This document shows positions 1 to 6,735 of a stretch of DNA of 15,952 nt, one piece after another. The notes below the pieces were generated by a model. That model was not told the origin of the DNA. It did not search any database and saw only the letters and a program-made list of their open reading frames with translations. The stretch is taken from the NCBI GenBank assembly GCA_029557395.1, contig JAKQIK010000069.1:1-15952 (forward strand), written 5' to 3'. Source of the stretch: a bacterium (lineage in GTDB: Bacteria > Patescibacteriota > Saccharimonadia > Saccharimonadales > JACDBH01). Both the position numbers and the translations under genes were made by a program. How positions within the stretch are numbered: position 1 is the first letter of the stretch; each line of letters starts with the position of its first letter.

Positions 1-366
1 GATAAGGGTATAAATGTTGGTAACCTGATTGCTGTGCTTAGTGCATTTATGAACGAATATTTTGGCCAGAAGCTAGCAACAAAATTACAACCTTTTTATT
101 TTCCATTTACCGAACCAAGTTTTGAGTTTGCTATCGAACGACCGGCAGTATTACGAAAAGATGATTCTGAAGAGCAAAAGTGGTTAGAGTTACTTGGATG
201 TGGCATGATTCATCCCAATGTTTTGCGTGAAGCAGGTATAGATACAAATATTTATACTGGCTTTGCATGGGGTAATGGTATCGAGCGTCTGGTGATGCTC
301 AAATATGGTATTGAAGATATCCGTCATTTTGAATCTGCTAATCTAAAATTTTTGAGGCAATTTTAG
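1..366 (+). CDS. pheS: Phenylalanine--tRNA ligase alpha subunit, C-terminal part (5' truncated by window)
   Basis: This is the last 121 codons of the catalytic alpha subunit, which joins phenylalanine to tRNA-Phe in the cytoplasm as part of an alpha2-beta2 enzyme. The frame is open from base 1 to a TAG stop, so the gene begins upstream of the window; the GTG at 34 is internal. The class II synthetase core is clear: FPFTEPSFEF (motif 2 region), WLELLGCGMIHPNVL, and motif 3 GFAWGNGIERLVMLKYGIEDIRHF, ending in the usual LKFLRQF tail. Only one base separates the stop from the next start. pheS and pheT are normally adjacent, but here two unrelated genes lie between them (see findings). Identification is secure; nothing can be said about its N-terminal coiled coil or its promoter. 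Confidence 0.97.
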   Translation, partial: DKGINVGNLIAVLSAFMNEYFGQKLATKLQPFYFPFTEPSFEFAIERPAVLRKDDSEEQKWLELLGCGMIHPNVLREAGIDTNIYTGFAWGNGIERLVMLKYGIEDIRHFESANLKFLRQF

Positions 367-367
367 G

Positions 368-784
368 ATGGACATTGATATTGTAAAACAGTTCATGAAT
401 CAGTTTCAGACATGTGTATTATCGACGGTTCGGGATAATAAACCTCAATCAGCTACGGTAGGGTTTTCGGTAGACGACGAGCTTAATATTTTAGTGGCTA
501 CTCAGCTGTCAACCAGAAAAGCTTCTAATATTCTGAGTAATCCTTTTGTTTCAATAGTCATAGGATTTGAGGGTAACAAGACGGTTCAGATTGAAGGCAA
601 GGCAACCCAGGCTACGGCAGATGAGCTTGCAGATAGGCTAGAAATTCACTACGAGAAAGTTCCTGGTGCAAAAAAGTTTGCTAGTTATGAAGGCCAGGCT
701 TATTTTTTGATTAGACCAAGCTGGCTTAGGTATACAGACTATACTGCACCAGAGCCTGTATTAGAAATGGAGAATTTGCAGTGA
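368..784 (+). CDS. Pyridoxamine 5'-phosphate oxidase-like FMN-binding split-barrel protein
   Basis: This is a 138-residue protein of the PNPOx-like split beta-barrel superfamily, whose members bind FMN, F420 or heme. Visible signs are the N-terminal helix then CVLSTVRDNKPQSATVGF (first barrel strands), LSTRKASNILSNPFVSIVIGF (the segment that follows bound substrate or flavin in this fold), VQIEGKATQ, and a C-terminal aromatic strand AYFLIRPSWLRYTDY. It starts at an ATG one base after the pheS stop, and its TGA stop overlaps the GTG of the next gene (GTGA), so it is translationally coupled within the phe operon. Short stand-alone members of this family often have no assigned substrate. I therefore give the fold only; whether it binds flavin or acts on a B6 vitamer cannot be read from the sequence. 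Confidence 0.8.
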   Translation: MDIDIVKQFMNQFQTCVLSTVRDNKPQSATVGFSVDDELNILVATQLSTRKASNILSNPFVSIVIGFEGNKTVQIEGKATQATADELADRLEIHYEKVPGAKKFASYEGQAYFLIRPSWLRYTDYTAPEPVLEMENLQ

Positions 785-1425
785 GGATATTGATTTTTGG
801 TGATAGCATTGCACAGGGATTTTTTGATTCTCGGGGTGGATGGGCACAGAGGTTAGCCAGTAATCTTCATATTAAGACTGTTAATGCCATGAAACATGGT
901 GAAGATTTTTATGTCGAAGTTCATAATATTGGTATATCTGGTGATACTATTGATGGGCTTACAAAAAGATTAAAATCTGATATCGAAAGACGCAGGCTAT
1001 ACAAGGAGCCCGAACTAGTCATCATTGCCATTGGCACAAATGACGCGATACTCAAAGATAACAAAGCTGTCGAAGATGTATATGAATTTCAAGAAAAAGT
1101 CGAAAGATTAATCGATATAGCTACAGACATGACAGACAAAGTTTTGTTTGTTGGTATACCACCAGTTGATGAATCGCAGACGGATCCATGGCTGTTTAGT
1201 TCGACAGGTAAGCAATGGAAAAATAATAGACTAGATTTGTTCGAAGATACAATCAAGCAAGCCGCTGAACTTAAGGACGTAGAGTTTGTACCGGTTTTTA
1301 ATAGATTTTTTGAAACTATGGAAAAAGGCTATGAATTACATGCTGATGGACTCCATCCTAATGACGCTGGTCATGAACTAATATATAAACTAGTGAAATC
1401 AAAGTTGGATAGGATGTTGATATGA
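781..1425 (+). CDS. SGNH/GDSL-family hydrolase (esterase/lipase-like)
   Basis: This 214-residue enzyme belongs to the SGNH hydrolase superfamily, which cleaves ester bonds of lipids, acyl-thioesters or acetylated sugars. All four signature blocks are present: block I FGDSIAQG with nucleophile Ser9, block II NIGISGDTI with the oxyanion-hole Gly near 54, block III IGTNDA with Asn87, and block V ADGLHPNDAGH with Asp189 and His192. It has no signal peptide or membrane segment, so it should be cytoplasmic. It starts with GTG overlapping the previous TGA, and its own TGA overlaps the pheT ATG (ATGA), so both edges are coupled. Family and catalytic triad are clear; the substrate is unknown. Its position inside the pheS-pheT operon is unusual and does not by itself suggest a role in aminoacylation. 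Confidence 0.88.
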   Translation: MRILIFGDSIAQGFFDSRGGWAQRLASNLHIKTVNAMKHGEDFYVEVHNIGISGDTIDGLTKRLKSDIERRRLYKEPELVIIAIGTNDAILKDNKAVEDVYEFQEKVERLIDIATDMTDKVLFVGIPPVDESQTDPWLFSSTGKQWKNNRLDLFEDTIKQAAELKDVEFVPVFNRFFETMEKGYELHADGLHPNDAGHELIYKLVKSKLDRMLI

Positions 1426-3917
1426 AATTTAGTATTAATTTGGCACAACAATATTCAAACGTAGATATAAAGTCTATAGCCAAGGATGAATTACTGAAAC
1501 GTATCGGTGCACAGCTTGGTGCTGTTGAGGATGCTATTGATTGGTCGCAGAAATTTGACGGAGTGGTCGTGGCAAAAATTATTAAATGCGACAAGCACCC
1601 AGATGCGGATAGACTCAATGTCTGCCTAATTGACGATGATGGTCAAAATAATGATGTCAGTCGTGACGAAGACGGGCTTATTCAGGTTGTTTGCGGAGCT
1701 CCAAATGCAAGGGCGGGAATATACGTTGCTTGGCTTGCTCCTGGTGTTGCCGTACCGAGTAGTTTGGATACAGACCCTTTTGTTCTAGAGTCTAGGGGTA
1801 TCAGAGGAGTTGTTAGTAACGGCATGCTAGCCAGTATGAGTGAGCTTGGTATTGGCGATGACCACTCAGGCATACTAGAGATAGAAACTGTTGATGCTGG
1901 TCGAGAGCCTGTTGCCGGCGAACCCTTTGTTAATTATTTTGGGCTAGATGATTTTATCGTTGATTGTGAGAACAAGATGTTTACACATCGACCAGATTGT
2001 TTTGGTAATCTTGGTATTGCCAGGGAAGTAGCAGGCATTACTGGACAGAGGTACACCAGCCCCAAGTGGTATCTGGAACCAGTAAAGTCAGAGATTAGCG
2101 CAAATTTGCCTCTATCCATTAAGAATGACGTACCAGAATTGGTACCGAGGTTTATGGCTGTAGCTTTGGATAACATTACTGTTGAACCAAGTCCGTTATG
2201 GCTACAAACTTCATTGTTTAGAGTTGGTATAAAGCCTATTAATAATGTGGTTGATGTTACAAACTATGTCATGCACTTGACTGGTCAGCCACTGCACGCC
2301 TTTGATTATGATAAAGTCAGTCAATTGTCTGATAATCCAGAAATATTCCCAAGACTCAGTAACAAGGGTGAAAAACTAAAACTATTAGGTCAAAAAGAAA
2401 TTGAACTTTCTGGTGAAGAGGTGGTTATCAGTACCGATAGGCAGGCAATTGCCTTGGGCGGTGTGATGGGTGGAGCGGATACCGAAGTAGGCGACAATAC
2501 TACCAAGATTATTATTGAGTGTGCAACTTTTGATATGTATAACGTTCGAAGAACATCAATGAGGCATGGTTTGTTCACAGAAGCGGTTACAAGACTAAAT
2601 AAAGGCCAAAGTCCATTACAAAACCCAGCAGTTATAGCTTATGCAGTTAAGAATATGATTGAACTTGCAGGAGCAAAACAAGCAAGTCAAGTGTTAGATA
2701 ATATTAGCTTTGATATAAACCAGATGACCGAACGACAAGTTGAGGTCGAGATAGACTTTATCAATCAGAGGCTCGGTACAAGCCTTGAGGCTGATGATAT
2801 ATCGACACTACTCGAAAATGTTGAATTTAGAATTGAAGTAGGTATGCTAGATACCTCTGTACTAAAGATTTTTGTACCATTCTGGAGAATGGACATCCAA
2901 CACCCAGAAGATATCGTCGAGGAAGTTGGACGTCTGTATGGTTATGACAGGCTAAATATTAATTTGCCATTACGTCCAGCCAAGCCGTCATCAAAAAATA
3001 AATTATTTGATTATAAATACAAACTTCGAGATAAACTCTCTAGAGCTGGTGCCAATGAAGTACTGACATATAGCTTTGTTCATAGGGATTTACTCAAAAA
3101 GTCAAATATTGATGCCGATAGCACAAGTTATCACATCAGAAACGCTATTAGTCCAGACCTGCAGTACTACCGACCTACGATAATACCAAGCTTATTATCA
3201 AAAATACATTCAAATATTAAGGCTGAAGCTGGAAGCTCTGATAATAACTTTGCAATTTTTGAGATTGGTAAGACTCACCGTAAGGGCCTGGTAGATGCAG
3301 ATGGTTTGCCGGTTAGTACCGATATATTGGCTTTTGTAGTTTCTGCCGATGACAAATCGGCTGAAAATCATCGACTAGGCACAGCATATTACTTGGCAAA
3401 AAAGTATCTTGATATGATTTCTGTGGATAGGGCCGGCTATAACCGGCTGGATTCGATAATTGATCAGCCGTTATATGCCCTATTTGCACCAGGTAGGAGT
3501 GCTATCATCCATATTGATGACGAAGAGATAGGTGTGATTGGTGAATTTAATCAACAAACCATAAAAAAATTAAAATTACCTCAGTATAGTGCTGGATTTG
3601 AGCTCGATATAGAGAAACTGCAAAAACTAGTAGGTACAAACAGCTACAAGCCATTGGCAGAATTTCCACCTATCAAGCAAGATATCACACTCGAGTTACC
3701 CTTGAGTGAGACTTATGAAAGTGTTCTCCAGGGGTTAAGACAGAAGCTATTACAGGCTTCAGTTGAACATGGATATAAGCATGATATTACACCTGTGTCT
3801 ATTTACCATCAAGGAGGGTCGGTACACAAAAAAATAACATTCCGTATTATTATGTGGCATCCTGATCAAACTCTTACCAATGATAGTGTCAATAAAATAC
3901 TAGGAGATTTATTGTAA
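1422..3917 (+). CDS. pheT: Phenylalanine--tRNA ligase beta subunit
   Basis: This is the full-length beta subunit, 831 residues, within the usual 780-830 range. It supports tRNA-Phe binding and editing of mischarged tyrosine. Domains in order: an N-terminal segment, an EMAP-II-like OB-fold tRNA-binding domain (about 43-165, with GVVVAKIIKCDKHPDADRLNVC and the SNGMLASMSELGI turn), the linker FTHRPDCFGNLGIAREVAGI (about 188-207), the B3/B4 editing domain (about 225-400, including PINNVVDVTNYVM and GQPLHAFDYDK), B5 (about 440-515, ending VEEVGRLYGYDRL), the catalytic-like core, and a C-terminal FDX-ACB anticodon-binding domain (about 740-831, FPPIKQDITLELP). The ATG overlaps the stop of the SGNH gene by four bases. 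A 2-nt gap leads to the next gene, so the operon continues. Confidence 0.97.
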   Translation: MKFSINLAQQYSNVDIKSIAKDELLKRIGAQLGAVEDAIDWSQKFDGVVVAKIIKCDKHPDADRLNVCLIDDDGQNNDVSRDEDGLIQVVCGAPNARAGIYVAWLAPGVAVPSSLDTDPFVLESRGIRGVVSNGMLASMSELGIGDDHSGILEIETVDAGREPVAGEPFVNYFGLDDFIVDCENKMFTHRPDCFGNLGIAREVAGITGQRYTSPKWYLEPVKSEISANLPLSIKNDVPELVPRFMAVALDNITVEPSPLWLQTSLFRVGIKPINNVVDVTNYVMHLTGQPLHAFDYDKVSQLSDNPEIFPRLSNKGEKLKLLGQKEIELSGEEVVISTDRQAIALGGVMGGADTEVGDNTTKIIIECATFDMYNVRRTSMRHGLFTEAVTRLNKGQSPLQNPAVIAYAVKNMIELAGAKQASQVLDNISFDINQMTERQVEVEIDFINQRLGTSLEADDISTLLENVEFRIEVGMLDTSVLKIFVPFWRMDIQHPEDIVEEVGRLYGYDRLNINLPLRPAKPSSKNKLFDYKYKLRDKLSRAGANEVLTYSFVHRDLLKKSNIDADSTSYHIRNAISPDLQYYRPTIIPSLLSKIHSNIKAEAGSSDNNFAIFEIGKTHRKGLVDADGLPVSTDILAFVVSADDKSAENHRLGTAYYLAKKYLDMISVDRAGYNRLDSIIDQPLYALFAPGRSAIIHIDDEEIGVIGEFNQQTIKKLKLPQYSAGFELDIEKLQKLVGTNSYKPLAEFPPIKQDITLELPLSETYESVLQGLRQKLLQASVEHGYKHDITPVSIYHQGGSVHKKITFRIIMWHPDQTLTNDSVNKILGDLL

Positions 3918-3919
3918 AT

Positions 3920-4900
3920 ATGAATCAAATTATTCTTGCTATTATTAGCATGATTATATTCTTTACCCCTATATTTATACTTGGGGTCTTTATATATCTA
4001 ATCTATAAAAAAGTTATTAAGGGTAAAGAAGACAAAGAAGCTTTTTTGCTGTTTGCTTCAAGCCATGGTTATCAGAATATTGAATCTGCTTCTAGCGCTC
4101 CTAGCCTTTCCTTATCTAGTTTTCCTGACGGTCAAATCTTAGGAGGCATTAGGGGAGTATTAGCCGAATCTCAAAATAATTTCTCTCTATATTATCAAAC
4201 AGAAACACGGGGAACTGGAAAAGAAAAAAGAGTTTACAAACGATCAATTATCGAGGTAGATATACCCGATACTCAGTTGCAGATACTAATCAATAGTAAG
4301 ATAAATAACGATGCTTCAAGCGGTGGTAATCTGACGAGGTACTCATATGATCAACGCTTCACTCTAGAGGGTGATTTTGGTGAATTTTTTGATATATTTA
4401 TGCCTATACAAACTCAATCAGAGGTTCTAACAATCCTGGCTCCAAATAGTATGATCTATATTCTAAAAGAATTAGCAGATTATGATATTGAAATAAATGG
4501 CCCAAAACTATTTCTTTTTAGGTACGAACATATCAATGTAGGTGTGGTAGAGGGCTTGATACCAAAGATAGATAGCTTGTTGAAAGAAACGTGGCTTAGA
4601 AAGAACGATACTAGACGCGAGAACATCAGTGACGCTTTGGTCGCACGGACAGCTACAGATCCTGCGACTCATAGAAGTTTGGCCAAGAATAAGTTTGGTA
4701 AAGTTTCGGTGTTTGTGCTGATAGTGATAGTTCCTATTTACTATTTTATGAGTAATACTACAGCTAGTAAGCTCGAACAAATTAAAGGTATTCTCATAGT
4801 GTCTGTGATGGCTGGTTTTAGTTTGCTGGTTATCTATGCTCTGATATATCAATATATGCTAAAACGACGCTATAAACAGGTTATAAAAAAGTACAAATAA
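3920..4900 (+). CDS. Membrane protein of unknown function, three predicted transmembrane helices
   Basis: I do not recognise a named family. The 326-residue protein has one N-terminal hydrophobic helix (about residues 3-29), a soluble domain of about 220 residues, and two C-terminal helices (about 256-275 and 286-311) ending in a strongly basic tail RRYKQVIKKYK. The middle contains the stretch FTLEGDFGEFFDIFMP followed by ILAPNSMIYILKELADYDIEI. From memory this resembles a motif common in small uncharacterised membrane proteins of Saccharibacteria, but I cannot verify that. It starts two bases after the pheT stop and is probably the last gene of the operon, since a fresh promoter begins right after its stop at 4904. 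Codon use and base composition match the neighbours. No enzyme motif is visible. Confidence 0.75.
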   Translation: MNQIILAIISMIIFFTPIFILGVFIYLIYKKVIKGKEDKEAFLLFASSHGYQNIESASSAPSLSLSSFPDGQILGGIRGVLAESQNNFSLYYQTETRGTGKEKRVYKRSIIEVDIPDTQLQILINSKINNDASSGGNLTRYSYDQRFTLEGDFGEFFDIFMPIQTQSEVLTILAPNSMIYILKELADYDIEINGPKLFLFRYEHINVGVVEGLIPKIDSLLKETWLRKNDTRRENISDALVARTATDPATHRSLAKNKFGKVSVFVLIVIVPIYYFMSNTTASKLEQIKGILIVSVMAGFSLLVIYALIYQYMLKRRYKQVIKKYK

Positions 4901-4903
4901 TAC

Positions 4904-4932
4904 TTGCAAAAATTATAGTTTTGGGTTATAAT
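4904..4932 (+). promoter_or_regulatory. Sigma70-type promoter driving the 4939-5497 RNA
   Basis: TTGCAA (4904-4909), a 17-nt spacer, and a perfect TATAAT (4927-4932) lie directly after the stop codon at 4900. The predicted transcription start is about 4938-4940. No start codon with a real reading frame follows within 600 bases on this strand, so the promoter supports a stand-alone RNA gene. Confidence 0.8.
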
Positions 4933-4938
4933 GGTGGT

Positions 4939-5497
4939 ATCTAAGGTCGAGTATTGCTCCCTTGGAAGTATTTTAAGGTGTAAATTATATTTTAACGGAT
5001 AGTAATCATTGTGGACTCACAGTCTTTTGTACTCCTTGATGATTGCTATCTGTTATTTAGAAAAAAGTCATGGGGTGTCCACTCGAAGCAGTTTCGACTG
5101 ATTAGACGTGGTTGGCGTAAGTCGTAAAATAACACCCCGCCATCATGCGGATATTGAGTTCAAAGGCTAAGGTCTTTGAATATATCCGCACAGATCGTCA
5201 GAGGTTTGAGAACCTGGTCTCGTATGGGGCGGACTAGAGATCTCCCTCTGACGAATTTCGTGCTTCCACCAAACCCTTCCCTCTCCTATGGTGGAGGCCG
5301 AGGGGGCGTGTAGTCTCGAGTTGATGGCCATTGGGCTGGGGCTTAGGGCCAAAAAATTCGAGGCTACACGCCCAACAGTCTACTGATCGCGAAAGTGATT
5401 GGATAAATAGATTTGAATGATGATTTTCCCCGAGGAAGTTGAGACATAAGTTGAGCTTTTGCTCCTGACACTCCTTCCGTATATACATTTACACCTT
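4939..5497 (+). ncRNA. Candidate large structured non-coding RNA, family not recognised
   Basis: This 660-bp gap (4901-5562) has no credible protein but a compatible set of long helices, and the core is visibly richer in G+C than the AT-rich genes around it. A closing helix pairs AAGGTGTAAAT (4975-4985) with ATTTACACCTT (5487-5497), then TATAT (4986-4990) with ATATA (5481-5485) across a one-base bulge. Inside are two branches. The first is a 17-bp hairpin 4993-5009/5039-5055 with two G-U pairs. The second is a domain closed by GGGGTGTC (5072-5079) and GACACTCC (5467-5474). That domain holds hairpins 5083-5087/5093-5097, 5147-5154/5182-5189 with 5159-5165/5174-5180, 5196-5204/5245-5253, 5265-5271/5289-5295, the 16-bp 5304-5319/5358-5373, a GAAA tetraloop hairpin 5384-5401, and 5453-5456/5461-5464. 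None of the nested helices cross. The 3' end is not defined, because no U-tract terminator is visible. The fold was read by eye, and conservation is untested. Confidence 0.7.
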
Positions 5498-5539
5498 CTC
5501 ACCCGAATTCATCAGCATATGTTGGTGGCGTCAGGCGAG
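5498..5539 (+). other. Downstream hairpin, possible 3' end or processing element of the RNA
   Basis: CATCAGC (5510-5516) and GTTGGTG (5521-5527) form a 7-bp hairpin with an ATAT loop and two G-U pairs. It is flanked by CTCACC (5498-5503) facing GGCGAG (5534-5539) with one A-C mismatch. It is followed by A residues rather than T, so it is not a normal intrinsic terminator. It may be the 3' end or a processing site of the upstream RNA, or it may be chance. Confidence 0.35.
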
Positions 5540-5548
5540 AAAAAATAC

Positions 5549-5554
5549 TATAAT
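5549..5554 (+). promoter_or_regulatory. -10 element for a leaderless Nudix mRNA
   Basis: A perfect TATAAT ends eight bases before the ATG at 5563, so transcription should begin at or within two bases of the start codon. No clear -35 box is present at the expected distance (TTGGTG at 5522-5527 is 21 bases away). No Shine-Dalgarno sequence lies between, which fits a leaderless message. Confidence 0.55.
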
Positions 5555-5562
5555 GTTTCTTT

Positions 5563-6027
5563 ATGAGAGCATGCGCCAGAGCCATTGTCCTAAAAGACGA
5601 TAAAATTCTAATTATGAAACGTCATAAGATGGGCAAAGATTACTATACCTTACTGGGTGGTAGTGTTGAGCATGATGAGACACCTGACCAAGCAGCCGTA
5701 AGAGAAGTAAGAGAAGAATCGTCGATTCAAATTACAAATCCTAAACTAATATTCATAGAAGAAGCTGGCGATCCTTTTGGCACTCAGTATGTCTATCTTT
5801 GTGATTATGTCTCTGGAGAACCATTTCTCCCAAATGATTCAGAAGAAGCTTTTTGGACTGTTGAGGGCAAGAATACTTACGAACCACTATGGTTCCCGGT
5901 ATCAGAACTTGGCAATATACCGTTTGTGTCACCCCTGTTACAAGAGGCGCTAGTTATGGCCCTTAAACATGGTTGGCCAAGTGAACCCTACAGGTTTTCA
6001 CAAAAAAATGCTGATCGCCTCAGTTAA
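5563..6027 (+). CDS. Nudix hydrolase
   Basis: This 154-residue protein should hydrolyse a nucleoside diphosphate linked to another group, releasing a monophosphate. The Nudix box G-x5-E-x7-REUxEExGU starts at Gly33: E39, then R47 E48 with R50 E51 E52, followed by SSI where the family usually has xGI, so the second glycine is Ser54. The metal-binding glutamates E48, E51 and E52 are intact. N-terminal strands RACARAIVLKDDKILIMKR are typical of the fold. C-terminal aromatic segments (YVYLCDY, EPLWFPVSEL) resemble those of MutT/ADP-ribose-type members, but the substrate cannot be assigned. It stands alone behind its own -10 element with no Shine-Dalgarno, so the mRNA is probably leaderless. It follows the structured RNA on the same strand, so read-through is possible. 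Confidence 0.92.
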   Translation: MRACARAIVLKDDKILIMKRHKMGKDYYTLLGGSVEHDETPDQAAVREVREESSIQITNPKLIFIEEAGDPFGTQYVYLCDYVSGEPFLPNDSEEAFWTVEGKNTYEPLWFPVSELGNIPFVSPLLQEALVMALKHGWPSEPYRFSQKNADRLS

Positions 6028-6053
6028 CTTTCAGTGTAATTAAGACAATATAC

Positions 6054-6084
6054 TTGCAGTGCTAAACTAATAGCACGATATAAT
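6054..6084 (+). promoter_or_regulatory. Promoter of the FKBP gene with an inverted repeat in the spacer
   Basis: TTGCAG (6054-6059) and TATAAT (6079-6084) are 19 bases apart, slightly longer than ideal. Inside the spacer GTGCTA (6059-6064) and TAGCAC (6071-6076) form a perfect 6-bp inverted repeat, which could be an operator. The message would have a leader of about 20 nt holding a strong Shine-Dalgarno, GGAGG at 6103-6107. Confidence 0.55.
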
Positions 6085-6111
6085 TAAGATTCAACATTAA
6101 TCGGAGGTATT

Positions 6112-6681
6112 ATGGCGGATAAGGCAGAGATGGCACGTCGAGCTGGGACACTCTTGATGGCATCATTATTTTTAGTAACAAGTTTGGCTTTTACCGGTAT
6201 CATTTTCTGGCAAGCAAAAAACCAGGACAAAGCACCAAGTAGTGCCGAACAAGAGGCCATAAAGCAAGCGGTTAAAAATGGAGAAAATAAAACAGGAGAA
6301 AATATGTTAGAAGGCACACAACTCGCAAACTTTACACCAACCACAGAAAGAGTAGCCGAGCTACAGATCACTGATACAGTAGTTGGCACTGGTGAAGAGG
6401 TCAAACCTGGTGCTACAGTTACCGCTCACTACACAGGGGCATTAGTTTCTAGTGGTAAAATATTTCAGAGTTCACATGATAGGGGTGAGCCTATCCCATT
6501 TAGTCTAGATGGAGTTATTGCCGGCTGGACAGAGGGTGTACCCGGCATGAAGGTAGGTGGTACCAGAAGATTAGTAATTCCAGCTGCCAAAGCTTACGGA
6601 CAGGCTGGTAGCCCACCTTCAATCCCGGCTGATGCTGATCTTGTTTTTGATATAGAACTGACAGCTGTCCAAAATCCTTAA
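6112..6681 (+). CDS. Membrane-anchored FKBP-type peptidyl-prolyl cis-trans isomerase
   Basis: This 189-residue protein has one N-terminal transmembrane helix (about 12-34, after basic residues), a charged Gln/Lys-rich linker (about 37-80), and a complete FKBP domain (about 84-187) that should face the outside of the membrane. There it would speed prolyl isomerisation of exported proteins. Pocket residues can be matched to FKBP12: Y107 in HYTG, F118, F130, V135 I136, W139, Y162 in AYG and F179. The aspartate that follows the first Phe in FKBP12 (D37) is Gln119 here, which may lower activity or change ligand binding. The start is an ATG five bases after a strong GGAGG. It has no cysteine, so it is a folding helper rather than a thiol enzyme, although the next operon is a thiol-redox pair. 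Confidence 0.93.
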   Translation: MADKAEMARRAGTLLMASLFLVTSLAFTGIIFWQAKNQDKAPSSAEQEAIKQAVKNGENKTGENMLEGTQLANFTPTTERVAELQITDTVVGTGEEVKPGATVTAHYTGALVSSGKIFQSSHDRGEPIPFSLDGVIAGWTEGVPGMKVGGTRRLVIPAAKAYGQAGSPPSIPADADLVFDIELTAVQNP

Positions 6682-6700
6682 TTATAACAAAAAACACAAC

Positions 6701-6735
6701 ATATAGCGTATTGACTACTAGGCTATACGCTATAT
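6701..6735. promoter_or_regulatory. 11-bp perfect inverted repeat overlapping the redox-operon promoter (operator candidate)
   Basis: ATATAGCGTAT (6701-6711) and ATACGCTATAT (6725-6735) are exact reverse complements with a 13-base spacer. The left arm touches the first base of the -35 box and the right arm reaches the first base of the -10, so a dimer bound here would cover the promoter. It lacks a following T-tract, so it is not a good terminator for the FKBP gene. Confidence 0.55.

Noticed and set aside
5072..5142. A tRNA, from GGGGTGT ... ACACCCC followed by GCCA
   Set aside because: The length is close, but there is no T-arm GTTCGA next to the 3' acceptor strand, and no D-arm or anticodon arm of the right size.
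5072..5474. tmRNA (ssrA): GGGGTGT start, a TTTCGAC element and GTCGTAAAA resemble tmRNA 5' features, and the closing stem is about 400 nt apart
   Set aside because: There is no tag reading frame ending in Ala-Leu-Ala-Ala or similar, no T-arm with TTCGA before the 3' strand, and no CCA end. The place where the tag should be is taken by a strong hairpin (5147-5189).
5167..5488. Two minus-strand open frames of 61 and 84 codons in the RNA region
   Set aside because: They run through perfectly paired helices, have biased Pro/Ser/Arg composition, no ribosome site and no family features.
4939..5562. RNase P RNA, SRP RNA or a self-splicing intron
   Set aside because: The conserved P4 strands of RNase P, the GGAAGG/GCAG region of SRP helix 8, and group II domain V were looked for on both strands and not found. 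GAGGAAGTT at 5432-5440 is only a partial likeness.
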